Shown in pieces: positions 1-7,244 of a stretch of DNA of 64,000 nucleotides. Each line of letters opens with the position of its first letter. Positions within the stretch are counted from its first letter, which is position 1. The notes beneath the pieces were generated by a model. The model searched no databases and was not told where the DNA came from. It was given only the letters and a program-made list of their open reading frames with translations. Location of the stretch: the NCBI RefSeq assembly GCF_000725285.1, contig NZ_CP007161.1, positions 1,349,911-1,413,910 of the forward strand, written 5' to 3'. A program made the translations under genes and the position numbers. This DNA is from Virgibacillus sp. SK37 (GTDB lineage Bacteria > Bacillota > Bacilli > Bacillales > Amphibacillaceae).

Positions 1-203
1 AAGCGGATGTTGAAAGGGTCTACAGGAAATTAGTCGATTTGAATGTAACTATATTATCTGGCAGACCAAGAGATAAAAAGGATAAACAATCGATTTATTT
101 TACTGATCCAGATGGTCATAAATTTGAATTCCATACAGGCACATTACAGGATCGTATTGCTTATTATAAGCAAGAAAAACCGTATATGGAATTTTACGAT
201 TAA
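1..203 (+). CDS. fosB: FosB-type metallothiol transferase, C-terminal fragment (cut by window edge)
   Basis: The reading frame is already open at base 3 and ends at TAA 201-203. The visible 66 residues contain the FosB C-terminal signature: the [17 protein letters not shown] block, with the metal-binding Glu in KFEFH, followed by [15 protein letters not shown]. Established family role: Mn/Mg-dependent addition of bacillithiol or cysteine to fosfomycin, in the cytoplasm (VOC/glyoxalase fold). The N-terminal half, with the other metal ligands, lies outside the window, so activity cannot be judged. A nucleotidyltransferase gene follows 15 bp later on the same strand, so the two may be co-transcribed. 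Confidence 0.85.
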   Translation, partial: ADVERVYRKLVDLNVTILSGRPRDKKDKQSIYFTDPDGHKFEFHTGTLQDRIAYYKQEKPYMEFYD

Positions 204-218
204 GTAGGAGGGCGGAGG

Positions 219-929
219 ATGACGAAATTAGATGCAAGGAAGGCTGCACAGCAAATTGTCGAGAAGAATTATCCGAACTGCAAAGGGGCGCTGCTTGCAG
301 GTAGTGTAGTTCGTGGGCAAGCAACAAACACATCTGATCTAGATATAGTGATTTTTTCAGAGGATACTTATTTCTCATACAGAGAGTCTTTTATTGAGTT
401 AGAATGGCCTGTGGAAGCTTTTGTACATAATTTCAGTTCCTATAAGCATTTTTTTGTGAGTGATAAGGAAAGAGCCATCCCAACCTTACTTAGAATGGTG
501 GCGGAAGGAATTGTTCTAAAAGAAGACACGAGATTGCATCGCATTAAACAGGAAGCGAATGAGCTCCTGGAAGCCGGACCAGAAAAGTGGACATCAGAAA
601 TGATTAATATTAAGCGATATTTCATTACCGACATGCTGGATGATTTTATTGGCAGCTCTACAAGGGGAGAAGACATCGTCATAGCGGGAGCGCTAGCTGA
701 AAGGATAAGTGAATTTGCGTTAAGAACGAATGAACGATGGCTTGGAAGCTCCAAATGGATTATCCGCTCACTCAAACAATACGATGAAGCTTTCGCAGCG
801 GCATTCATCGAGGCGTTTGATTTATTTTATAAGAAAGGGGAAAAAGAACCTGTGATCCAGCTTGTAGATGCAATGCTCTATCCATATGGTGGCAGGTTGT
901 TCGATGGTTTTTCTATTGGCAAACTTTAA
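219..929 (+). CDS. Nucleotidyltransferase-domain protein (aminoglycoside adenylyltransferase-like)
   Basis: A 236-residue protein with a strong Shine-Dalgarno (GGAGGGCGGAGG) just before ATG 219. Near residue 28 it carries the minimal nucleotidyltransferase motif: a Gly-Ser pair (LLAGSVVRG), then about ten residues later DLDIVIF, whose two Asp bind the catalytic metal. The C-terminal part is helical, as in the KNTase/MNT and aminoglycoside nucleotidyltransferase fold. It would transfer a nucleotide from NTP to a small molecule or protein; the substrate is unknown. It sits between a fosfomycin-resistance relative and a NUDIX gene, so an antibiotic-modifying role is possible but inferred only from context. 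No signal peptide or membrane segment. Confidence 0.7.
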   Translation: MTKLDARKAAQQIVEKNYPNCKGALLAGSVVRGQATNTSDLDIVIFSEDTYFSYRESFIELEWPVEAFVHNFSSYKHFFVSDKERAIPTLLRMVAEGIVLKEDTRLHRIKQEANELLEAGPEKWTSEMINIKRYFITDMLDDFIGSSTRGEDIVIAGALAERISEFALRTNERWLGSSKWIIRSLKQYDEAFAAAFIEAFDLFYKKGEKEPVIQLVDAMLYPYGGRLFDGFSIGKL

Positions 930-1026
930 AAGGGCAATGTAGGAGGACCTCTGATAGATTTATATAAATAGCCCGATCTACGATAACTAATAGTAACAAA
1001 TAAGCATACTAAAAGGGGGAATTGAA

Positions 1027-1510
1027 ATGGATGCTACATTTAAATTGGAAAATGCTGTTTTTAACTATCGGGTAGCAGCGGTCATGTTGGAGAAAAATCA
1101 TCTTCTGTTACACAAGCAAGTAAACGACAACTATTGGGCGTTACCTGGTGGGAGGGTAAAAGTTCTGGAGGGTAAAAGTTCTGGAAGATTCTCAAGCTAG
1201 TATAAAGAGAGAAATCAAAGAGGAATTAGATTTTGATATAAAAGTGAATAATTTGCTCTGGATAACTGAAAACTTCTTTGAATATGAACAGCGGAATTAT
1301 CACGAGATTGGTTTATATTATCATGTTTCTCTCCAAGAAGGGAGCTTTACCTTAGAGAAAGAAAGCTTTTATGGGGAAGAAGGGGAACGACTAATTTATA
1401 AGTGGATACCACTAGAAGATTTACATAATATACAACTTCGCCCAGGTTTTTTAAAAACGTCATTAAAAGAAATGCCAAAAAAGCCTGAGCACATAATTAT
1501 TAAAGACTAA
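1027..1510 (+). pseudogene. NUDIX hydrolase broken by a 16-bp tandem duplication
   Basis: From ATG 1027 (Shine-Dalgarno AAAGGGGGA) the frame reads a typical NUDIX N-terminus up to WALPGGRV, then hits TAG at 1198-1200 after 57 codons. The cause is visible: a 16-bp unit at 1153-1168 is repeated exactly at 1169-1184. Removing one copy restores a perfect NUDIX box (G-x5-E-x7-RE-x2-EE, ending REIKEELDF) and an open frame to TAA 1508-1510, giving 155 residues, the usual family length. The downstream half alone (from 1244) lacks the box. As written the gene cannot make a working pyrophosphohydrolase. The duplication is exact, so it is recent, or is an assembly artefact, or could revert by slippage. 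Confidence 0.88.
1151..1184 (+). repeat. 16-bp perfect tandem duplication inside NUDIX gene
   Basis: Unit AGGGTAAAAGTTCTGG occurs twice head-to-tail (1153-1168 and 1169-1184); the period-16 identity extends two bases to the left. Sixteen is not a multiple of three, so it shifts the frame of the NUDIX gene. Confidence 0.95.
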
Positions 1511-1725
1511 ATTGCTAAAGCGAAACTGCTTGGTGAGAGTGAACAGGTATGACAAACACTGCGGTGCGGAAATCGAATATGAATGTCCATCATAAGGGAG
1601 ACGACAGACATTGCGAGTAGGAAATCTTGTTAAATTTCCAACATAAAGTTGATGAAAGACAACCTACTGTAATATGCTTAAATTCCCTTTCGAATTCCCA
1701 ATTTAAATGTTTATAGTAACTTGCA

Positions 1726-1748
1726 CGACCTGCGCTTAAAACAGGTCG
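1726..1748 (-). terminator. Possible weak terminator after the ABC-F gene
   Basis: A 7-bp inverted repeat (CGACCTG ... CAGGTCG) lies 12 bp beyond the ABC-F stop codon on the minus strand, but no clear T-run follows it, so termination is uncertain. The rest of 1511-1759 shows no gene. Confidence 0.3.
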
Positions 1749-1759
1749 CTTCAGTTAAA

Positions 1760-3385
1760 CTATAGTTCCTTTATTTTCTCTGTTAGTTCATTAAATCGTG
1801 CATCTAAATGTTTATAGTCCTTATCTTGTGGAGTCATGAAACTAAGTCTCCCCAAAATTTCCTGTCTCTCTGTTTCCAGCTGGAGCCTCGTTTTTTCTTT
1901 ATCGTCAAGTGCCCTTGCTTGTTCTGAATGCTTCACAACAGTTTGGTTTTCAACTCGAAGCTCTATATTGGTTGTTCTTTTCTGGAAATATTGATCATGC
2001 GTTACGACAATTAGAGTTCCATTATATGCTGCCAATGTTTCCTCTAACTGCTCCCGAGAAGCAATGTCTAAATGGTTAGTAGGTTCATCGAGAATAAGCA
2101 CATCTTTCTCCTCCAAAATATATTTCATTAGCTTACATTTAACGCGTTCGCCCATACTCATCTGGTAAATCGGCTCTCCCCATTGAGATGCTGTAAAGCC
2201 CAAATGCTTCATCAGATTCTGCACGATACCCCGATCTTGATACGTTTTTTGATGAAATAATTGAGCAGGTGATTGATCCAGCGGTAAATCAAATACTTCC
2301 TGTGTTAAGTAGCCTATTTCTGCAGTAGGGGACATCCAAATATCCCCATTTGCAGTTTCTAGTCCCATGAGTATATTCAAAAATGTGGTTTTCCCACTCC
2401 CATTCGCACCCGAAATGGCTACTTTTTCACCATGCTGAATTGTTAGTTGGACATTGTTGAAAAGGTTCCGATCTCCAAATGACTTTCTAACATTTCTAAA
2501 TTCCACAAAACGCTTGCCAACTTTTTGGTTTGACTCCATAGTAAAATTTACTTTATATTCCGGCTCAACTGGCTCGGCATCTATTTTTTCCAATTCCTTC
2601 TCTAACCGTTTTTGTTTTGATTTAACTTGTGCATCCATTCTTTTGGCTTTGACCCGATAATATTCTTTAAAACCATCCTTTTTAGTGGATTGTTCGTGAG
2701 CCTTTTGTGACCATGAATCCAATTCCTTTATTTGTGCTTCGACTCGCTGTTTCATTTTCTGTTGCTTTTCATATTCCCTTTGTTGGGTAAGTCGCTTTTG
2801 GTCACGAGCTTTCATGTAACTGGAATAGTTTCCAAGGTGGGGAGTCACCGTCTGGTCTTCAATCGCCCAGATTTTTGTGGCCACTGCATCCAAAAATTCG
2901 CGATCGTGAGAGACAAAGATAATGGAGCCTCTCCAAGCGTTAAGCTGTTCAATAAGAAAACGTCTACCTTGTTTGTCCAGATGGTTTGTCGGTTCATCTA
3001 GTAAAAGGATGTCTGCATTTTGAGCAATACCTCGTGCCAGCCGTGCTTTCAGTTTTTCACCACCGCTCAATTTATTATAAATTAAGTTTGGTACTTGCCA
3101 TTTTTCCAATAGAGCAGATTCTAATGGAGAAGCCTGGTCAAAGGTATGTGTTTTCGTTTCCTGTTCTACTATACTAAAAATAGGTTTCTCACGTGGGTAA
3201 TTTATTTTTCCTTCTGTAGGTTGACGTTGTCGCTGCAGGACATCCAGCAATGTCGATTTACCAGCTCCATTTTTTCCAATAACACCAATCCGATCCCCAT
3301 GTTGAACGGTAGTGTTGATATTTTCCAATAGAATATGACCTTCTATCTCTATGCTAACATCATTTAATTGTAGTATTTCCAACAT
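1760..3385 (-). CDS. ABC-F family ribosomal protection ATPase (Vml/Vga-like)
   Basis: A 541-residue cytosolic protein with two ABC modules and no membrane segment. Module 1 has Walker A GKNGAGKST and signature LSGGEKLKAR with LLLDEPTNHLD. Module 2 has GANGSGKTT, a degenerate signature MSMGERVK and LILDEPTNHLD. A long charged, helical interdomain linker (RDQKRLTQQ onward) lies between them. Family knowledge: such proteins bind the ribosomal E site and dislodge lincosamides, streptogramin A, pleuromutilins or macrolides. Length matches B. subtilis VmlR. The start is ATG 3385, chosen because AAAAGGGG lies 9 nt upstream; a longer in-frame start at 3466 would fall inside the upstream terminator hairpin. 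Expression is probably controlled by the attenuator at 3413-3597. The drug spectrum cannot be read from sequence. Confidence 0.88.
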   Translation of the reverse strand: MLEILQLNDVSIEIEGHILLENINTTVQHGDRIGVIGKNGAGKSTLLDVLQRQRQPTEGKINYPREKPIFSIVEQETKTHTFDQASPLESALLEKWQVPNLIYNKLSGGEKLKARLARGIAQNADILLLDEPTNHLDKQGRRFLIEQLNAWRGSIIFVSHDREFLDAVATKIWAIEDQTVTPHLGNYSSYMKARDQKRLTQQREYEKQQKMKQRVEAQIKELDSWSQKAHEQSTKKDGFKEYYRVKAKRMDAQVKSKQKRLEKELEKIDAEPVEPEYKVNFTMESNQKVGKRFVEFRNVRKSFGDRNLFNNVQLTIQHGEKVAISGANGSGKTTFLNILMGLETANGDIWMSPTAEIGYLTQEVFDLPLDQSPAQLFHQKTYQDRGIVQNLMKHLGFTASQWGEPIYQMSMGERVKCKLMKYILEEKDVLILDEPTNHLDIASREQLEETLAAYNGTLIVVTHDQYFQKRTTNIELRVENQTVVKHSEQARALDDKEKTRLQLETERQEILGRLSFMTPQDKDYKHLDARFNELTEKIKEL

Positions 3386-3412
3386 TTCATTTATCCCCTT
3401 TTTACTGGGAGA

Positions 3413-3597
3413 ATAAAAAAATCCTCCCAGGTAATTGGAAGGATTAGTTGCATTTAACAGTGCCAAAATAAGCTATTCACATAAATAGCCATTCCGTTCA
3501 TAGAAAAATGGGCACACTAATCCTAATTTTGCAGTCTTCGAAATTACTATTTCAAATACTAAAAAATAAGATTAGTTATCCATTGTCCACCCATCAT
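3413..3597 (-). promoter_or_regulatory. Ribosome-mediated transcription attenuator upstream of ABC-F gene
   Basis: Four mutually exclusive segments are visible on the minus strand. Segment 1 (3567-3576, inside the leader ORF) pairs over 10 bp, one wobble, with segment 2 (3516-3525). Segment 2 also pairs over 9 bp with segment 3 (3437-3448). Segment 3 pairs over 9 bp, one wobble, with segment 4 (3420-3428), forming a hairpin followed by a run of Ts (3412-3420): an intrinsic terminator 27 bp before the ABC-F start. A ribosome stalled on the leader would cover segment 1, free segment 2 to sequester segment 3 and so allow read-through. This is the logic known for Erm/ABC-F leaders; the pairing is seen, the antibiotic response is inferred. 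Confidence 0.75.
3559..3597 (-). CDS. Leader peptide of the ABC-F attenuator (12 aa)
   Basis: A 13-codon ORF reading MMGGQWITNLIF, ending at TAG 3559-3561. Its last codons overlap segment 1 of the attenuator. An AGAAAGGA sequence abuts the first ATG; the second ATG (3594) has slightly better spacing, so the peptide may be 11 residues. It probably works as a stalling sensor rather than as a product. No homology claim is made. Confidence 0.5.
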   Translation of the reverse strand: MMGGQWITNLIF

Positions 3598-3624
3598 TCC
3601 TTTCTACTTAATTAAAGGAAGTTT

Positions 3625-3653
3625 ATCATAATATTTTGTAAAAAACAACCAAA
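3625..3653 (-). promoter_or_regulatory. Probable sigma-A promoter for leader/ABC-F transcript
   Basis: On the minus strand TATGAT (3625-3630) is a good -10 box; 16-17 bp upstream lies a poor -35 (TTGGTT/TTTGGT). The predicted start (about 3618) is some 20 nt before the leader ORF, consistent with an attenuated leader RNA. Confidence 0.4.
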
Positions 3654-3664
3654 GGACGTACTAC

Positions 3665-3818
3665 CGAGACAGATAAACGCATGTCCGAGACAGTCAGCAT
3701 GCCAACCGAGACACAAAAGCTCATGCACGCGACAGCCGACGTGCCAACCGAGACACAAGAGCTCACGCCCGTGACAGCCGACGTGCCAACCGAGACACAA
3801 GAGCTCACGCCCGAGACA
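3665..3818. repeat. Keyword array 1: CGNGACA every 21 bp
   Basis: Eight copies of a 7-bp keyword (CGAGACA, with CGCGACA and CGTGACA variants) start at 3665, 3686, 3707, 3728, 3749, 3770, 3791 and 3812, an exact 21-bp period. The 14-bp spacers differ in early units; later ones alternate between two spacers, giving a 42-bp super-repeat. The island lies behind the stop codon of the lipoprotein gene (minus strand) and upstream of the ABC-F promoter. It is markedly richer in GC than its surroundings. No gene is supported here on either strand. Confidence 0.9.
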
Positions 3819-3857
3819 GCCAGCAAACACACCAAGTCAGCATCCTTTAATGAGTTG

Positions 3858-4466
3858 TTAATCAGGCATTTCTTCATCTATCTTTATTTTCAGCAAGAGC
3901 ACGAGTTCATTCTCTTTTATTAGATTTTCTATATCTTTTTCATTTTGAAAATCAATGGTTGGTATTTTGTTACTTGCGGTTTGCCAATAAGCGGCAAGTA
4001 GCTTGGGTTTCCCCAATTCCAGATCAATTTCTTTTCCCTCTTCTATCGCATGCCCCCATGACGTCATGTATTCTTCGTTCAGATTTAAATCAATTTTTTC
4101 GGGATGTATATTCACACCCGGGCCATACAGTAAGACAGAACTATTAGAAAGCATACCAAAACCTAAGTGGCCTTCCTCGACCTTATTTACACTCATGCCA
4201 TAACTTAACTCGGTTACTGGCTGATCGTCTTTTTTACCAGCCTGATATTTCTCTACCCAAAGGCGAACCCAGCGTTTATCTGCATGCGGCAGATAAAAAT
4301 TATAGTCAAATATAGTACCTAAATTTAACTCGTTGAAAGTCTCTGCATATTTCGAATTCTCTATGCTGGAAATAGTAGGTGACTTTTCTTGCGTATTCAC
4401 TACATTAGAACAGCCTGCTATTAATAAAAAGAAAATGAATAAAACAATTAAATATGCTTTTTTCAA
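3858..4466 (-). CDS. Putative lipoprotein, unknown function
   Basis: A 202-residue protein with a lipoprotein signal peptide: MKK, a hydrophobic stretch, then lipobox LIAGC with the acylated Cys at residue 19. The mature part is soluble, mildly acidic, without a motif I recognise; it has several Trp/Tyr-rich stretches (RWVRLWVEKY, YMTSWGHAI) and a Lys/Glu-rich C-terminus. It is likely anchored to the outer face of the membrane. The neighbours are a keyword array on each side and no operon partner, so context gives no function. Start ATG 4466 follows GAGGAGTGG about 7 nt upstream. Confidence 0.7.
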   Translation of the reverse strand: MKKAYLIVLFIFFLLIAGCSNVVNTQEKSPTISSIENSKYAETFNELNLGTIFDYNFYLPHADKRWVRLWVEKYQAGKKDDQPVTELSYGMSVNKVEEGHLGFGMLSNSSVLLYGPGVNIHPEKIDLNLNEEYMTSWGHAIEEGKEIDLELGKPKLLAAYWQTASNKIPTIDFQNEKDIENLIKENELVLLLKIKIDEEMPD

Positions 4467-4838
4467 CTAACCACTCCTCAAAATTTCTTCGTTAGTCCTT
4501 AATTATTGAATTTCACATCATTATTGTCTTACTTCCAGCAAATTTCGTCACACATTAAAAAGTTGAACTGAAAAATATTTTATACAGCTATGGTTTAATA
4601 AATAATCCATACTCTTTTTCAAAGAGATAATAAAATTAATGAGCTGGTAAGATTGGAGTATGTAGTGAGCAGAAAACCGCTAAGAAGAGCCCCGTGGAAT
4701 TAAATGTAATACAACATTTCTACAACTTTACAAAATTAAATTCATTTTATTGGGAAAATTAATTTTATTTAAGTATATAACAATATTTTACAAAAGGATA
4801 GTCAGAAACTGGTGATGCATTCTCAGCAATCCATTTAT
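4467..4838. other. AT-rich intergenic region without gene
   Basis: About 370 bp upstream of the lipoprotein gene, very AT-rich; no supported ORF, RNA or clear inverted repeat beyond possible promoter elements for the lipoprotein near its start. Confidence 0.6.
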
Positions 4839-5032
4839 ATGAGAGAGAAGTACAAAATATGAGAGAGCCCCCAGACCATATGAGAGAAAAGCATAAAATA
4901 TGAGAGAGCCCCCAGACCATATGAGAGAGAAGCACAAAATATGAGAGAGCCCCCAGACCATATGAGAGAGAAGCACAAAATATAAGAGAGCACCAAGTCC
5001 AAATGAGAGAGCCCCCAATCCATATAAGACAG
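4839..5032. repeat. Keyword array 2: ATGAGAGAG every 20/21 bp
   Basis: Ten copies of ATGAGAGAG (the later ones ATAAGAGAG or ATAAGACAG) start at 4839, 4859, 4880, 4900, 4921, 4941, 4962, 4982, 5003 and 5024, alternating 20 and 21 bp. The two alternating spacers (AAGCACAAA-type and CCCCCAGACC-type) give a 41-bp super-repeat. The array sits directly downstream of the fda terminator. Because 41 is not a multiple of three, reading frames through it are incidental: the apparent repeated hydrophobic peptides on the minus strand are not a gene. Confidence 0.9.
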
Positions 5033-5040
5033 GTCCGCAA

Positions 5041-5073
5041 CAAAAAAGCCGCAGAACTTCATATCCTGCAGCT
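5041..5073 (-). terminator. Terminator of fda
   Basis: On the minus strand, an 8-bp stem (AGCTGCAG with CTGCGGCT, one wobble) followed by TTTTTTG lies about 20 bp past the aldolase stop. Confidence 0.8.
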
Positions 5074-5093
5074 TAGTCTTATATATTACAATG

Positions 5094-5978
5094 TTAGATG
5101 GATGCTTCGTAAATAGATTTAACTGCTTTCTCTAATTCAGCATTAAATTCTTCGTCTGTCTGATTTACATTCAGATCCTGGCTTAATGCTCTGGAGAAGC
5201 TTGCGATTAGGCCATCATTTTCTTTTAATTTTTGATTTGCTACATCAGTGGAATATCCGCCAGACAATGCAACAACTCGTACCACTCTAGGGTGATCAAT
5301 TAATTCCTTATACGTGTTTGCTACTGTTGGAATAGTTAGTTTTAACATAACTGGTTGATCTTCACTTAATTCATTCAGATGACGTAAAATCTCATCCTTT
5401 AAAAGCTCTTCACATTTTTCTTTCTCTGAGCTATTAATATCAACTTCTGGTTCGATAATTGGCACGAGACCTGCAGCAATAATTTGTTTACCAACTTCAA
5501 ATTGCTGATCCACAACAGCTTTAATTCCTTCTTGATTCGGTTCTTTAATAACAGAACGCATTTTTGTACCAAAAATATGACGCTCATTAGCACGACGCAA
5601 TTTATCGTCTAAGTCTGTAATAGGTTTCATTAGTTGCACACCATTGGATTCCTCAGCAAGACCTAAGTCCACTTTTAGGAAAGGAACAATGCCTTTTTCT
5701 TCTGCAAGGTAATCACCAGTGTATTTACCTTCAATTTTACTATCCATTGTTTGTTCAAATAGGATAGCACCTAGGATATGCTCCGGATTAAATGCAGGTG
5801 AAGTAATAATCCTTGTCCGCATTTGATGTACTAAATCATACATTTCCTCCTCATTGGAGAATGAACTTTCTGGCACGCCATATGCAGCAAGTGCTTTAGG
5901 AGTACTACCACCACTTTGGTCAAGCGCGGCAATAAAGCCTTTTCCATTTTTAATCTTTTCAAGTTGATTTTGTTGCAT
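5094..5978 (-). CDS. fda: Class I fructose-bisphosphate aldolase
   Basis: A 294-residue cytosolic enzyme cleaving fructose 1,6-bisphosphate to dihydroxyacetone phosphate and glyceraldehyde 3-phosphate in glycolysis and gluconeogenesis. It closely resembles staphylococcal class I aldolase: the N-terminal [17 protein letters not shown] block, the [12 protein letters not shown] segment, the [11 protein letters not shown] strand and MLKLTIPT, which in this family carries the Schiff-base lysine. VVALSGGYS is the phosphate-binding loop. Start ATG 5978 is chosen because GAGGAG lies 8 nt upstream; a GTG three codons earlier overlaps that site. It is monocistronic, with its own terminator. Full length, no lesions. 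Confidence 0.95.
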   Translation of the reverse strand: MQQNQLEKIKNGKGFIAALDQSGGSTPKALAAYGVPESSFSNEEEMYDLVHQMRTRIITSPAFNPEHILGAILFEQTMDSKIEGKYTGDYLAEEKGIVPFLKVDLGLAEESNGVQLMKPITDLDDKLRRANERHIFGTKMRSVIKEPNQEGIKAVVDQQFEVGKQIIAAGLVPIIEPEVDINSSEKEKCEELLKDEILRHLNELSEDQPVMLKLTIPTVANTYKELIDHPRVVRVVALSGGYSTDVANQKLKENDGLIASFSRALSQDLNVNQTDEEFNAELEKAVKSIYEASI

Positions 5979-6220
5979 GAATCTCACTCCTCTATTGTAA
6001 TAGTGCTAGCTTCTTCAGCTATGAAATTAATTATTCATAAGAAAGTGTGAAGCAACTCTTATAATGTAATTGTAGCATTAATGTAGGGGGAGAGTGTAGT
6101 AAGGCGCACAAAATGAATGATAAAATCCTACAAAATAAAAGCATCGGATGCAAAGTTGCCTGCATTGGGCCTCCGAAGCTCATTAAAAAAATCCTTTGCA
6201 AATAATCAATACATGCAATT
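5979..6220. other. Intergenic region upstream of fda
   Basis: No ORF supported. It should hold the fda promoter on the minus strand; no catabolite-response element was recognised with confidence. Confidence 0.5.
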
Positions 6221-6264
6221 AAAAACCTGTAACGAACAGGAAAAAGTCCTTCATCGCTACAGGT
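6221..6264 (-). terminator. Terminator of the redox operon
   Basis: On the minus strand an 11-bp stem (ACCTGTAGCGA with TCGTTACAGGT, one G-T wobble) precedes a short T-run; located 19 bp past the oxidoreductase stop. Confidence 0.75.
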
Positions 6265-6282
6265 AAAATTGATATTATATAA

Positions 6283-7214
6283 TTACTCTCTAACATTAAC
6301 AACCAGTTTTCCTCTTGCATGTCTTGTTTCTGTTTTCTTCAACGCTTCCAATGCTTCTTCAAAAGAGAACTCTTTTTCAATAACGAGCTGAATCTTCCCA
6401 GCAGCGAATTGTTTAACAAGCTCTATCACTTTTTTCTGGGTTTCCGGATGATGGCCCATTTGCCTTACGGTAATATTCCGCTCGGGATTTAGGTTTAGGC
6501 CGTATCCTGAAACAGTTATAACCTTTCCGCCATCCTTTACAACCTGCATGCTGTCTTTCTCGGTACCGGGCTGGATAGCAAGTGATGCCGTAACGCCGCC
6601 TTTTGCCCAGTCCCTAACCTGTTTCGGCCAGTCTGCATCATGATAGTCTACGGTTTTATCTGCACCAAGGGATTGCATGTATTCATGGTTTCTTTTCGAA
6701 GCAGATCCTGCCACATGGATTCCCTGTGCTTTTGCAAGCTGGATGATATAAGTACCAATTGCTCCTGAAGCTCCGGCGACAAACAAATAGTCTCCAGCTT
6801 TCAGGTCGAGCTCGCGCATACTTTCCAATGCTGTTTTCCCTGCAACTGGAATGGCAGCGCCTTGTTGATACGTTAATTGATCCGGCATGGCGATCAAGGT
6901 TTCCTTATTGGCGGTTGCGTATTCTGCCCACGCACCGCCCTTTGGTTGAAGGTTCGTGGTAAAAATGACGCGATCACCGACGGAAAAATCGGTAACATTT
7001 GCTCCGAGCTTAGCAATTTTTCCTGCACCTTCCGTTCCAATTATAAAAGGAAATTGAGCATCTTTAGGAATAAAATATCTGTCATGGATGCCTACACCAA
7101 AAGCTTCTACCTGAATTAAAACTTCTTCTGCGGATATTTAGGCACAGGGACTTGTGCGATTTTGACTTCGTCTGATCCTGCGTCTGTTCGTACAAATGCT
7201 TTCATCAGTGACAT
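6283..7214 (-). pseudogene. Zinc-free MDR/quinone oxidoreductase-like gene with a 1-nt frameshift
   Basis: The C-terminal 204 residues (from 6897) contain the Rossmann NAD(P)-binding part of an MDR-family reductase: AGASGAIGTYIIQLAKAQG with GxxGxxG, then GADKTVDYHD and the DGGKVITVSGYG block. The N-terminal MDR domain is present but in another frame: it starts at ATG 7214 (AAGGAGG 8 nt upstream), reads MSLMKAFVRTDAGSDEV, then runs into TAA just after codon 30. Moving by one base near 7131-7137 restores the frame through FPFIIGTEGAGK and GGAWAEYATA to the rest, about 310 residues in total. So a single base appears lost, either a true mutation or a sequencing error. It is co-oriented with the LLM oxidoreductase 30 bp upstream and probably under MarR control. 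Confidence 0.8.
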
Positions 7215-7244
7215 ATAGAGAACCTCCTTGTTTTTTATAAAAGC

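Noticed and set aside
3442-3500. A second possible leader ORF on the minus strand (MAIYVNSLFWHC-like) between segments 2 and 3 of the attenuator
   Set aside because: It lies in the loop between pairing segments and has a poor ribosome binding site; the upstream leader explains the pairing logic better.
3612-3923. Frames on both strands through array 1
   Set aside because: The 21-bp period keeps frames open by chance; there is no Shine-Dalgarno and codon use is unlike the neighbours.
3665-5032. Arrays 1 and 2 as CRISPR loci
   Set aside because: Keywords are only 7-9 bp, the spacers repeat between units, and no cas gene is present.
4765-5062. Minus-strand frames encoding repeated hydrophobic peptides across array 2
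   Set aside because: The 41-bp repeat is not a multiple of three, so all three frames show the same peptide shifting; no ribosome binding site. A DNA repeat, not a gene.
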